From contig JAILPS010000016.1 in assembly GCA_024699325.1 (NCBI GenBank), positions 1 through 46,300 on the forward strand: a DNA stretch of 46,300 nt, written 5' to 3'. Both the position numbers and the translations under genes were made by a program. This document shows positions 32,025 to 39,798 of the stretch, one piece after another. Each line of letters begins with the position of its first letter. Within the stretch, counting starts at the first letter, position 1. This DNA comes from Lachnospiraceae bacterium. Lineage in GTDB: Bacteria; Bacillota; Clostridia; Lachnospirales; Lachnospiraceae. Below the pieces are notes generated by a model. It was not told the origin of the DNA. It made no database searches and saw only the letters and a list, made by a program, of their open reading frames with translations.

Positions 32025-32734
32025 AATATAGACTTATTGATGCGATAAACCGGATAGACGATGACCTTTTGTTGTGTTACGATCCCTGCCCGGAACATTT
32101 TGAAATTAAACCGAGAAAAACTGAGCTTCATAGAATAATTGATTATCGTGCAATTATCTTAACCGCTGCGGCAGCGATTATTATACTATTTGTCGGGATA
32201 CATATAATGACTGATAAATATGTAGTCAGGGATGGATCGGTTTCTGAAACAAAAGATATATCTAAGTCTGATGTAACAGATCATACAGAAGCCACATCAA
32301 AAGCTAAGATCGATACCGACTGCTTTACGATGGATATTAAAATAAATATAGCAGTTGAGAGCTTTAAGAACTGCCATGGATGTGTACTGATAGCCGAATA
32401 TGCAGGATCGTATAACTTACACAATAACAAAACTATAGAGTACAATTTAAAGCGAATATCATATGTTCACAATCCGGAGGATTACAATATCGGTTCGACT
32501 TTTGATTTGTACGTCAGCACTGGGCTTGAGCCAGTATTTTCTGACATGAAAGATGGGGATAGAGTTATGATCATGGTAAAAAAATTAGACTCATCGTATG
32601 ATACGGACGAATATATGTTAAATGCCATAAATATATTCTATATAAATGAAGGCATTCTCTATTCAGCTTTGGAGATCGACAGCGAGTATGATGGATTAAG
32701 CGTAGAAGAATTTAAAATGCTACTAAATGATTGA
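32021..32734 (+). CDS. Probable anti-sigma factor with extracellular sensor domain (237 aa)
   Basis: Starts in an ATGA overlap with the sigma gene. A cytoplasmic N-terminus of about 45 residues ('LIDAINRIDDDLLLCYDP') could bind the sigma factor; it lacks the His-x3-Cys-x2-Cys zinc motif of ZAS anti-sigmas. One membrane segment lies near residues 47-67. A Ser/Thr/Asp-rich linker and an extracellular domain of about 145 residues follow. The extracellular domain is clearly related to the lipoprotein encoded at 32933: 25 of the last 40 aligned residues match, including 'EYMLNA', 'NEG' and 'YDG'. The anti-sigma role is inferred from gene order and topology. Confidence 0.8.
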   Translation: MKYRLIDAINRIDDDLLLCYDPCPEHFEIKPRKTELHRIIDYRAIILTAAAAIIILFVGIHIMTDKYVVRDGSVSETKDISKSDVTDHTEATSKAKIDTDCFTMDIKINIAVESFKNCHGCVLIAEYAGSYNLHNNKTIEYNLKRISYVHNPEDYNIGSTFDLYVSTGLEPVFSDMKDGDRVMIMVKKLDSSYDTDEYMLNAINIFYINEGILYSALEIDSEYDGLSVEEFKMLLND

Positions 32735-32775
32735 TATGAATAGACGCGTCATAATTAAAATAGGAGGTAAGTCCG

Positions 32776-32914
32776 ATGCAGATAGGAGCTTGAATTGAAT
32801 GTTAATTATCACTTGCCAGAAGTCTGCAGGCCTGCAGAAACGAAATGGACTTGGTAATGGCAAACTAACAAAGGAAGGAATAATCCTATGAAAAAATTCA
32901 AATCGTCGACATAA
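32776..32914 (+). other. String of three mini-ORFs between the anti-sigma and lipoprotein genes
   Basis: The 198-base gap holds ATG 32776 (5 codons, behind TAGGAGG), ATG 32799 (30 codons, behind TAGGAG) and ATG 32888 (8 codons, behind GGAAGG, in an ATGA overlap with the previous stop). Each has a recognisable ribosome site. They could be remnants of a decayed gene copy or translated leaders for the lipoprotein gene; no product family was recognised. Confidence 0.4.
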
Positions 32915-32932
32915 AGAAGGGAGGCTACTAAA

Positions 32933-33538
32933 ATGAGAGAGTTAAAATGCTTAATCATAGCCGAAATAATATTAACAGCAGCCTTTTTATCTGTTGGATG
33001 TGCTGATAATAATACTATCGAAACAAAGAATTCAACTGAGATACAAACATCTTCAACTGCACCAGTGTTTTCAAAGAGCAAGATAAATGTTGGCTCTCTT
33101 CAAATGGATATTGTTTACTATCCGGCGGAAGAAACCTATAAGAAATATAAAGGCTGTATAATTATGGCTGAATATACAGGAGAAAAATATTCAAAAGATG
33201 TTGAAACAGAGCTGATGGGAGACAAGTTTACATGGACTAATCTTTATTACAAGCTAAAACCCGTTGAATATATTTACAATCCTGAGGGCTATGAGTTACA
33301 AGAAGACATTATATGCACCATTAACTATATGATTGAACCCTTATTCGCGCAAATGCAGGCCGGAGATCATGTAATTTTGATGATAAAGGACAAGGGAGAA
33401 GGCTTTGATGAAAATGAGTATATGCTTAACGCTCCTAATGTGTTCTATGTCAATGAAGGAAAGCTGTATTCAGTTCTGGAGGAAGATGCCGGTTATGATG
33501 GGATGAGTTTGGATGAATTTAAGAATAAATTTCTTTAA
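32933..33538 (+). CDS. Lipoprotein homologous to the anti-sigma sensor domain (201 aa)
   Basis: The lipoprotein signal ends in 'SVGC' (cysteine at residue 23), followed by a short Asn/Thr linker and a domain of about 155 residues. That domain aligns along its length with the extracellular part of the preceding anti-sigma-like protein ('GCIIMAEYTG' against 'GCVLIAEYAG', 'YIYNPEGY' against 'YVHNPEDY', 'EYMLNAPNVFY' against 'EYMLNAINIFY'). A GGGAGG site precedes the ATG. The pair arose by duplication within this locus. A free lipid-anchored copy of a sensor domain could bind the same ligand or compete with the anti-sigma (inference). Function unknown. Confidence 0.85.
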   Translation: MRELKCLIIAEIILTAAFLSVGCADNNTIETKNSTEIQTSSTAPVFSKSKINVGSLQMDIVYYPAEETYKKYKGCIIMAEYTGEKYSKDVETELMGDKFTWTNLYYKLKPVEYIYNPEGYELQEDIICTINYMIEPLFAQMQAGDHVILMIKDKGEGFDENEYMLNAPNVFYVNEGKLYSVLEEDAGYDGMSLDEFKNKFL

Positions 33539-33643
33539 TCTCATCATCAAATGTCTTACCACAAGAAGTGATTATTTGCTTATATTATTGACTTATTTCT
33601 GAACTAAAATGGCTTAATACTACAGACATAGGCTCTCGGAATC

Positions 33644-33745
33644 ATGAGCCTGTCGATCGGACTCATTGGTTTAATGAACTTTGAAAAGAAATACTATCCC
33701 AGGCAGAGTAGACGTGTAAAAAAGGCAAAAAATAGCGCACTTTAA
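33644..33745 (+). pseudogene. Gene remnant: C-terminal membrane tail (33 codons)
   Basis: A frame from ATG 33644 to TAA 33745 encodes a hydrophobic start ('MSLSIGLIGLM') and a basic tail ('RQSRRVKKAKNS'), like the end of a membrane protein. A stop lies 12 bases upstream in frame and there is no ribosome site, so it looks like the tail of a decayed gene. The rest of the gap from 33539 holds nothing recognisable. Confidence 0.35.
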
Positions 33746-33978
33746 TAGACATTGCGTCAAAAATAGGTTATAATGGTAAAACTTATTCATCAAGTTACAG
33801 CTATGATTCCAGTAGCCACTGGAAACCTTGCACCGTGTGTGGATATAAGAGCGGTAATACCGGTCATAATTTTATCAATTCGGGGAGTTATCAGGTGTGC
33901 AGAATTTGCGGTTATACCAGGCCAACGAATAAAACTGAGATGGAGGATGATTTAGATGAAAAAGTCGAAGTTGATTAA
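33736..33978 (+). pseudogene. Gene remnant: zinc-ribbon-like C-terminal fragment (80 codons, no start)
   Basis: An open frame after TAG 33733 has no ATG/GTG start, yet reads as a coherent protein tail: a Ser/Tyr-rich stretch, then 'HWKPCTVCGYKSG' and 'SYQVCRICGYTR', giving two CxxC pairs, ending in an acidic tail at TAA 33976. Such CxxC repeats occur at the ends of clostridial secreted proteins. The frame overlaps the start of the lipoprotein gene at 33956 and contains that gene's promoter and ribosome site. Probably a truncated gene overwritten by rearrangement. Confidence 0.4.
33746..33774 (+). promoter_or_regulatory. Sigma-A promoter for the SH3-type lipoprotein gene
   Basis: TAGACA (33746-33751), 17-bp spacer, TATAAT (33769-33774), about 180 bases before the ATG at 33956. 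It lies within the zinc-ribbon remnant. Confidence 0.6.
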
Positions 33979-35104
33979 AAGCGTATTATTGGCAGCTGCA
34001 CTAAGTATGTCAGCCTGCTCAAATATTGGACAGAATGCAAACTCAACTGAAGAAACAACTGTAACAGTCATAGAGGTGCAGGATCCATCCCAAGAGAATT
34101 ATACGGGCGGCGATGATCAGGAAATCTCCGGGACGACCGGAAATGAGACGATTCTTCAGAGCGCAGAAGAGAATACTACAGATGAACCAGTCATCGCAGA
34201 GGAAACGACTCTGCAGGAAGAGACGACAACTGTACCGGCACCGACTACACCACCTATGCCTCCGGTTGCCTCATTTCCTGCATACGATGACCCGAGAGTG
34301 CTGAACGAATCGATGACGTTTATAAACTGGTTTAAGGCCGACATGGATTTTATTGACGGGATCTACTATGGTAGATATTATAATGCCTTTATTCCTGCCG
34401 TCAGGATACCGGTCTATTCCGAAATGGATACTTCGTCAGGAAAGACTTATCTCGAAACAGATGACGAATGCTACGCGATTGCAACGGATGGGTGTAGCTG
34501 GATCAAATTTGAAACACAGAACGGAAAAGAAGGTTGGGCTCAGGTGCAGTTTCAGAGTGGTACCGGGGAACCGCCTGCGGCGCCGGAATATTCCTTTATT
34601 ACAGACGGGGGTCTCGTGCCCGGGTATAATGCATTTATATATGATCACGACGGTGATGACGGACGAAACAGAAGCGGAGTAGTGGATATAACTGAAAACT
34701 CTGCCCTTTCAAGCCTCGTGACAGACGGAGATATATGGACAAAAGCCTTCAAAGACCCTGATGAACTGAAGGAGTTCCTGACATCACATGATGCAGGCGA
34801 TGCAGTGATGGGGAAATACAATGACATGAAGGAGAAAAAGGAAACCCAGGCATTTTCAGGAGATTTACAGGTCTATATTATGAAGCTTGGAGGAGAGTGC
34901 CGCCTGCTGAGATATCTGGGCGACAGTGTAAATGACAGAGAAGTCCTGTTTGCTTACACAGATGATCAGAACACAGAAAAGTATTATATCGAGATAACAG
35001 TAAACTGGCTGAATCAGGAAGAACAGATAAGAGTGCAGAATGGGGAGTCCATAGATTCAGCATGCCTCGATGTGCTTCTCGTCGAAGTTCAGACGAAGCA
35101 GTGA
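33956..35104 (+). CDS. Lipoprotein with SH3-like domain (382 aa)
   Basis: The signal ends in 'MSAC' (cysteine at residue 21). A long Thr/Glu/Pro-rich linker (to about 110, 'PAPTTPPMPPVA') leads to a bacterial SH3-like segment near 145-190 ('RIPVYSEMDTSSGKTY', 'GCSWIKFETQNGKEGWAQV'). An unrecognised domain of about 180 residues follows. SH3-like domains usually bind peptidoglycan peptides, so a cell-wall-facing role is likely. GGAGG stands 10 bases before the ATG. It may be an independent unit with the promoter at 33746. No enzyme motif is visible. Confidence 0.85.
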   Translation: MKKSKLIKSVLLAAALSMSACSNIGQNANSTEETTVTVIEVQDPSQENYTGGDDQEISGTTGNETILQSAEENTTDEPVIAEETTLQEETTTVPAPTTPPMPPVASFPAYDDPRVLNESMTFINWFKADMDFIDGIYYGRYYNAFIPAVRIPVYSEMDTSSGKTYLETDDECYAIATDGCSWIKFETQNGKEGWAQVQFQSGTGEPPAAPEYSFITDGGLVPGYNAFIYDHDGDDGRNRSGVVDITENSALSSLVTDGDIWTKAFKDPDELKEFLTSHDAGDAVMGKYNDMKEKKETQAFSGDLQVYIMKLGGECRLLRYLGDSVNDREVLFAYTDDQNTEKYYIEITVNWLNQEEQIRVQNGESIDSACLDVLLVEVQTKQ

Positions 35105-35228
35105 TCAGAGATTGTTTCTGACGCAGAAGAATTCAGCCACATAGTTCGGTCATAAGGGACGGAGCTTTGCCACGGCAATGTCATCTGAAAATTAAGAATT
35201 ATAGAAACATCTAATTAGGAGCTTGACT

Positions 35229-36122
35229 ATGAAAGAAAAACTATGTTTTACATGTGTGTTATGCACATGCATCCTCATGGGGTGTGTATACAATGCTCCG
35301 GAAGATGTAAATACATCGGAAAACATTTCTACAAATTCAAAAGTGGCTGATGATAATCAGGTAGTGTATAATTCAGAGGAAGATACGACGACATATGTCT
35401 GTTATGAAGACAAAGTAAAAAACGCTTTTACGGGATTAATGCGCAAGACAGAGGAGTATTATAATCCTTATACACTCCCGGCAGATTACATAGTATTTGA
35501 GGATAAGCTGTACATAGGAAATTCGGAAAAGTGTTCCTCGCAAGAACCTGTGTATGAGAGATACTCGGGGATTGATAATCTGGAAAACATACTTGAAGAA
35601 CTGAATATTACGGTTAAAACTTTTGAAGCCGTATACACAGAGGATTTTCTTCCGACAGAAAATGGAAAATGTAGTATGAAGGGAGTTATAAGAGCATATA
35701 TATACCAGAAAAAGGGAACTGATAAATTAGTACTTGAGTATGTTGATGAAAACAATGATACAATGCGATATGTAGGTGTTGCATCTGCAGGAAATACAGA
35801 GGACATAAAAACAATCATTGGATTTCGCAGAGGTCAGATAGAATATACAGGATCAGGCATAGAAAACTCCGGGATAGATTTTTGCAGAGACAAAACCGCA
35901 CAGGATGCATATGATTTTCTGATTCTGAGATCAGATATAATTAGGCTGGATGAAAAACCTGAGTGTTATGATGTCTTTATGACAGCTTGTTTGAATGAGA
36001 CTTCGTATGCCGAAATATCGCAACCGATGGATGCGGGTTATGAGGATATTATTCATGCAATCATGACTGTGTATAATGATGAGGATATAAAGTATTATAT
36101 GTTTATTGGCAGGATGCAATAG
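35229..36122 (+). CDS. Lipoprotein of unknown function (297 aa)
   Basis: The signal ends in 'LMGC' (cysteine at residue 19), with a Ser/Thr/Asn-rich linker to about 55. The rest is a globular domain of about 240 residues with no recognised family ('YTLPADYIVFEDKLYIG', 'IKTIIGFRRGQIEYTG'). ATG 35229 has AGGAG 7 bases upstream; TTG 35223 is nearer to the site and less likely. It is separated from the SH3-type lipoprotein by 124 bases with no clear promoter, so it may share its transcript. A terminator follows at 36213. Confidence 0.82.
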   Translation: MKEKLCFTCVLCTCILMGCVYNAPEDVNTSENISTNSKVADDNQVVYNSEEDTTTYVCYEDKVKNAFTGLMRKTEEYYNPYTLPADYIVFEDKLYIGNSEKCSSQEPVYERYSGIDNLENILEELNITVKTFEAVYTEDFLPTENGKCSMKGVIRAYIYQKKGTDKLVLEYVDENNDTMRYVGVASAGNTEDIKTIIGFRRGQIEYTGSGIENSGIDFCRDKTAQDAYDFLILRSDIIRLDEKPECYDVFMTACLNETSYAEISQPMDAGYEDIIHAIMTVYNDEDIKYYMFIGRMQ

Positions 36123-36212
36123 AAGTGCCTAACCTGACAGTCGGTCCGATTGACGCCTGACGCAGTGGTTTCTTCTTCAGACATACGGCGTAATCAGAGC
36201 CATGTTTTTATG

Positions 36213-36242
36213 GAGGGACAGCTTAGCTGTTCCTCTTTTTTG
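36213..36242 (+). terminator. Terminator after the lipoprotein genes
   Basis: The stem GAGGGACAG / CTGTTCCTC (one G-T pair) with loop CTTAG is followed by T6. It marks the right end of the AT-rich accessory region. The 90 bases before it hold nothing recognised. Confidence 0.8.
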
Positions 36243-36264
36243 CATATGCCTGGCTTTAATGGTT

Positions 36265-36293
36265 TTGTTCACATGCTTTGCTTGAAATATATA
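36265..36293 (+). promoter_or_regulatory. Possible promoter of the response regulator gene
   Basis: TTGTTC (36265-36270), 17-bp spacer, TATATA (36288-36293), 43 bases before the ATG. Confidence 0.4.
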
Positions 36294-36336
36294 CTCAGAA
36301 ATGTTATGGTGGATAAAATAGTTTTGAGGTGGTGCT

Positions 36337-36996
36337 ATGTACAGGATAATGGTGGTTGACGACGATGTGAGCATTAACGATATGGTCTCTGAGGCTCTTA
36401 GTGGCGAGGGATACAGCGTGATTAAGGCGTATTCCGGGACTGAGGCCCTCATGGCGCTTGGGCAGAATAAGCCTGATCTGATACTTTTGGACCTGATGCT
36501 TCCGGGGCTTAGCGGTGAGAAGATTTTAGAGAAGATTAAGGATATACCTGTGATCGTTGTCAGCGCGAAGGCGGACGTGACGGATAAGGTGGGGCTGTTA
36601 CTTGGCGGAGCGTGTGACTACATAACTAAACCGTTTGATCTTCAGGAGTTGCTCGCAAGAGTTTTGGTACAGCTGAGAAAAAGGGACAGCTTAATCACAA
36701 ACACTGTGTGCGCGGGAGAGCTCACATTAAATCTTGACAGACTCTGTGTGAATGTTGAAAATACGGAGGTAACTCTTACCAGAACGGAGTGCGCCATATT
36801 AAAGCTTCTAATGCTAAACCCACAGACCCCCGTGGGCAAGACAACCATACTTGAGAGGATAAGCATTGACACTCCGGACTGCACGGAGAGGTCACTAAAA
36901 CAGCACATCAGCAATATCAGACATAAGCTGATGGCGGTTTCTGGGAAGGATTATATAGAGGCGGTTTACGGCATAGGCTTTAAGCTTAAAGCTTGA
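36337..36996 (+). CDS. OmpR-type response regulator (219 aa)
   Basis: The receiver domain has the acidic cluster 'VVDDDVSIND', phosphoacceptor Asp52 ('LILLDLMLPG'), switch 'VVSAKAD' and 'DYITKPFD'. The winged-helix domain ends in 'LKQHISNIRHKLM' and 'YGIGFKLKA'. The start has GAGGTGG 6 bases upstream. Its kinase is not next to it but at 38752, with the ABC genes in between, an order known from lantibiotic and bacitracin-type resistance cassettes. The stop codon lies within the first CTTGAC repeat of the region before the ABC genes. Confidence 0.94.
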   Translation: MYRIMVVDDDVSINDMVSEALSGEGYSVIKAYSGTEALMALGQNKPDLILLDLMLPGLSGEKILEKIKDIPVIVVSAKADVTDKVGLLLGGACDYITKPFDLQELLARVLVQLRKRDSLITNTVCAGELTLNLDRLCVNVENTEVTLTRTECAILKLLMLNPQTPVGKTTILERISIDTPDCTERSLKQHISNIRHKLMAVSGKDYIEAVYGIGFKLKA

Positions 36997-37031
36997 CGAA
37001 ATCTTGACCATCTGTTGGCCGCTTTCTTGAC
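36992..37031 (+). promoter_or_regulatory. Three CTTGAC direct repeats, candidate response-regulator site
   Basis: CTTGAC occurs at 36992-36997, 37003-37008 and 37026-37031 (starts 11 and 23 bp apart, close to one and two helical turns). The second and third are longer matches (TCTTGACYATCT). OmpR-family regulators typically bind such direct repeats. A possible promoter, TTGGCC (37015-37020), 16 bp, TATGGT (37037-37042), overlaps them. Confidence 0.5.
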
Positions 37032-37074
37032 TATCTTATGGTATTTTTGAGGCAGAAACGGAGGGATGTATTGT

Positions 37075-37989
37075 ATGGAATACGTACTGAGAACTAACAA
37101 TTTGCAGAAGTACTATAAGAATTACAGGGCGCTAAACGGTGTGAACATGAATGTTCCCGCGGGCGCAATCTACGGCTTTGTGGGCAAAAACGGCGCCGGC
37201 AAAACCACACTTATCCGACTGATATGCGGCCTTCAGCTGCCAAGCGGCGGAGAGTTTGAGCTCTTCGGGGTGAAAAACACTGACAGAGCGATATGTAAGT
37301 CTAGAAGGAGAATAGGAGCGGTGGTGGAGGCCCCGTCCATATATCCTGAGATGAGCGCAGTCGACAACCTTAAGCAGCAGTACCGCGTGTTAGGGCTTCC
37401 AAGCTTTGACGGCATAGACGAGCTTCTTAAGCTTGTGGGACTTGAGGACACAGGAAACAAGAAGGCGAAGGACTTCTCCCTTGGCATGAGGCAGCGCCTG
37501 GGAATAGCGGTTGCTCTCTGCGGAGGCCCGGATTTCCTCTTGCTTGACGAGCCGATCAACGGCCTTGACCCCCAGGGAATAATAGAGATTAGAGAGCTTA
37601 TTCTTAAGCTAAACCGCGAGAATAAGATCACAGTTCTCATATCCTCTCATATATTGGATGAGCTCTCAAAGCTTGCGACCCACTACGGTTTTATCGACGG
37701 GGGCAAAATCGTCAGGGAGATTACCGCGTCTGAGCTTGAAAGAACCTGCCGCAAATCCATCCGCATGGATGTCACAGACACTGCGGTTCTTGCAAGAGTG
37801 CTGGATGATTTTGGGCTTGAATACACTGTGATTGATGACACACATGCAGATGTCTACGCCAAGCCAAACTTCACAAAGCTTGCGATTGCGCTTGACAGGG
37901 AGGGCTGTGAGGTTATCTCTGTAGAGGAGCGCGACGAGAGTCTTGAGAGCTTTTATATTTCTCTTGTAGGGGGTGTGGACAATGAATAG
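37075..37989 (+). CDS. ABC transporter ATP-binding protein, BcrA-like (304 aa)
   Basis: Walker A 'GKNGAGKTTLIR', signature 'FSLGMRQRLGIA', Walker B 'FLLLDEPINGLDP' and switch 'ISSHILDEL' are all intact. A C-terminal extension of about 85 residues is typical of the BcrA/lantibiotic-immunity subfamily. ATG 37075 is preferred to ATG 37066 because GGAGGG (37060-37065) abuts the latter and lies 9 bases before the former. Overlaps the permease gene by 8 bp. Probably protects against envelope-active peptides under control of the regulator at 36337. Confidence 0.94.
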   Translation: MEYVLRTNNLQKYYKNYRALNGVNMNVPAGAIYGFVGKNGAGKTTLIRLICGLQLPSGGEFELFGVKNTDRAICKSRRRIGAVVEAPSIYPEMSAVDNLKQQYRVLGLPSFDGIDELLKLVGLEDTGNKKAKDFSLGMRQRLGIAVALCGGPDFLLLDEPINGLDPQGIIEIRELILKLNRENKITVLISSHILDELSKLATHYGFIDGGKIVREITASELERTCRKSIRMDVTDTAVLARVLDDFGLEYTVIDDTHADVYAKPNFTKLAIALDREGCEVISVEERDESLESFYISLVGGVDNE

Positions 37990-38743
37990 GCTTATAAATG
38001 CAGGTTTTCATGAACTGCTCAAATCAAAATATTTTTATATCACAATGCTTGTGTGTGCGGGCTTTGGCGCATTATTCTCCGTAGGAATGTATCTGTATCC
38101 TAATTTTGATATGCCTGAGAATTCGCAGATATTTATTAACCAGGACAATGTTTTGGGGATTATTCCAAGCTTTGCCACTGTGGTGGTTCCATTTGCGGCT
38201 TCCGTGAGCGTTGCCTTCATGTTGGATTCACAGTATAATCATGGTACCATAAGAAACAGGCTTATAGCCGGACACACGAGGACTGAGACATTTTTCTCAA
38301 ACATTATCGTGATGACAATCGCCACGGTTATATATTTTGCATGCTATATGGCGGTTGTGTTTTTTGTTGGCAGAGTAATCTGGGGCTATGAGGGCTATAA
38401 GCTTAAGGCATCACTTGTGACACTGTCCATCATGCTTGTCATGATAATATGTAATGGCACGCTTTTGTCGTTAGTGATTGGAAACCTTATGAGAGGCGGC
38501 AAGATAATTGTTGCCATACTGGCAATACAGTATGTCCTTAACATGACAATGGTTTTTGGAATGTTTAAGGACAACGATGTGCTCGCCATGCTTGCAAGAA
38601 TTTTCCCACAGAGCTCACTGTTTGAGTTTTCGTATGCTGTGGTTATAGATGGACTGGAGAAGAATCTTTTTATATCCCTGGCTCTGATGGCTGTTCTTAC
38701 AGTTTTTGGTTTGGTTTATTTTAAAAAATGTGATATCAAGTAG
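37982..38743 (+). CDS. ABC-2-type permease, BcrB/lantibiotic-immunity-like (253 aa)
   Basis: Six membrane segments (near residues 18-38, 62-82, 108-132, 145-168, 178-198 and 228-248). The loop 'DSQYNHGTIRNRLIAGHTRTE' region after the second is characteristic of ABC-2 exporters ('GTIRNRL'). ATG 37982 has AGGGGG 8 bases upstream and overlaps the ATPase stop. The kinase gene follows 8 bases after the stop. Length and topology match single-permease immunity transporters. Confidence 0.9.
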   Translation: MNRLINAGFHELLKSKYFYITMLVCAGFGALFSVGMYLYPNFDMPENSQIFINQDNVLGIIPSFATVVVPFAASVSVAFMLDSQYNHGTIRNRLIAGHTRTETFFSNIIVMTIATVIYFACYMAVVFFVGRVIWGYEGYKLKASLVTLSIMLVMIICNGTLLSLVIGNLMRGGKIIVAILAIQYVLNMTMVFGMFKDNDVLAMLARIFPQSSLFEFSYAVVIDGLEKNLFISLALMAVLTVFGLVYFKKCDIK

Positions 38744-38751
38744 GTGCGTGA

Positions 38752-39627
38752 ATGATTTATTGTCTTGTCGCGGCGGTTATAATAATCGCAGTTTTGTCAG
38801 TCAGAATATATCTTCTTAAAAAGTCTGCAAGGGAGATTGCTGACCAGTTTGCCGACAGGCTCTCGACTGACACAAACGCGCTTATAGACATAAGCAGCCG
38901 CGACAGGGACATGATGCATATGGCCGACAGCGTCAACAAACAGCTTAAGGTGTTAAGAAGAGAGCACCTTATGTATGAGCTTGGCAACAGCGAGCTTAAA
39001 ACCGCCATAACCAATGTCTCCCATGACATAAGGACTCCGCTCACGGCAATCTACGGTTATCTTGAGTTGCTGGAGAAAACTGACGATCCCGAAAAGAGGG
39101 CTCGCTATATCAGTATTATGAAGGAGCGCGCGGGGGCTATGAAGCAGCTCACGGAGGAGCTGTTTAAGTACACTGTGATCGTGGCCGACGAGGGAGAGAT
39201 TGCACTTCAGGATGTGAACATTTCCCAGGTGCTTGAGGACTCCATCATGGGCTACTACGGGGCGCTCACACAAAGTGGCATAGCGGTTGACGTTAAGCTC
39301 TGCGAGGAAAATGTTGTCAGAAAACTAAACAGAGAGTATCTCGAGAGAGTGTTTTCAAACCTCTTAAATAACGCTTTAAAATACTCTGACGGGGATCTGT
39401 TGATTAAGCTGTCAGAAGACGGCGAGATAATATTTTCAAATACCGCGAAGGGCTTATCGGCCGTGGAGGTGGAGCAGCTGTTTGACAGGTTTTACACCGT
39501 GGAGGCGGCGCATCACTCCACAGGGCTCGGGCTTTCCATCGCCAGAACGCTCATCACGCGCATGGGCGGAAGCATCAGCGCGTCGCTTGAGGGCGATATG
39601 CTCACAATAAGAATAACGTTTAATTAA
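38752..39627 (+). CDS. Sensor histidine kinase with one membrane segment (291 aa)
   Basis: One hydrophobic segment occupies residues 2-23, with almost no extracellular part. A linker follows, then the dimerisation domain with phospho-acceptor His91 ('NVSHDIRTPL') and an ATPase domain with 'NLLNNALKYSDG', 'LFDRFYTVEAAHHSTGLGLSIA' and 'LTIRITFN' at the end. The lack of a sensing loop suggests it reads the state of the neighbouring transporter, as proposed for kinases paired with resistance ABC transporters. The regulator is the first gene of the cassette. Ends 4 bases before a terminator stem. Confidence 0.93.
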   Translation: MIYCLVAAVIIIAVLSVRIYLLKKSAREIADQFADRLSTDTNALIDISSRDRDMMHMADSVNKQLKVLRREHLMYELGNSELKTAITNVSHDIRTPLTAIYGYLELLEKTDDPEKRARYISIMKERAGAMKQLTEELFKYTVIVADEGEIALQDVNISQVLEDSIMGYYGALTQSGIAVDVKLCEENVVRKLNREYLERVFSNLLNNALKYSDGDLLIKLSEDGEIIFSNTAKGLSAVEVEQLFDRFYTVEAAHHSTGLGLSIARTLITRMGGSISASLEGDMLTIRITFN

Positions 39628-39631
39628 ACTG

Positions 39632-39662
39632 AGGCACAGGGACAATCTCTGTGCCTTTTTTA
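39632..39662 (+). terminator. Terminator after the histidine kinase gene
   Basis: The stem AGGCACAG / CTGTGCCT with a 9-base loop is followed by T5 and a further T-rich run. Confidence 0.85.
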
Positions 39663-39708
39663 ATAGAGGAAATTAATTGCATCTTTAGGTTTTTTAAACA
39701 TTTTCATG

Positions 39709-39737
39709 TTGACAAAGAGGAGTAGGAGTGATAGATT
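39709..39737 (+). promoter_or_regulatory. hrcA: Sigma-A promoter of the hrcA operon
   Basis: TTGACA (39709-39714), 17-bp spacer, TAGATT (39732-39737). Transcription should start a few bases before the CIRCE element. Confidence 0.8.
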
Positions 39738-39749
39738 TAAATACAGATG

Positions 39750-39776
39750 TTAGCACTCCACATATTTGAGTGCTAA
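39750..39776. promoter_or_regulatory. CIRCE operator
   Basis: Perfect consensus TTAGCACTC - 9 bases - GAGTGCTAA (39750-39758, 39768-39776). It is the binding site of HrcA, placed at the transcription start so that the repressor blocks the chaperone operon until heat or misfolded protein titrates GroEL. Confidence 0.98.
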
Positions 39777-39798
39777 CAAGTAAATGAGAGGTGAGGGA

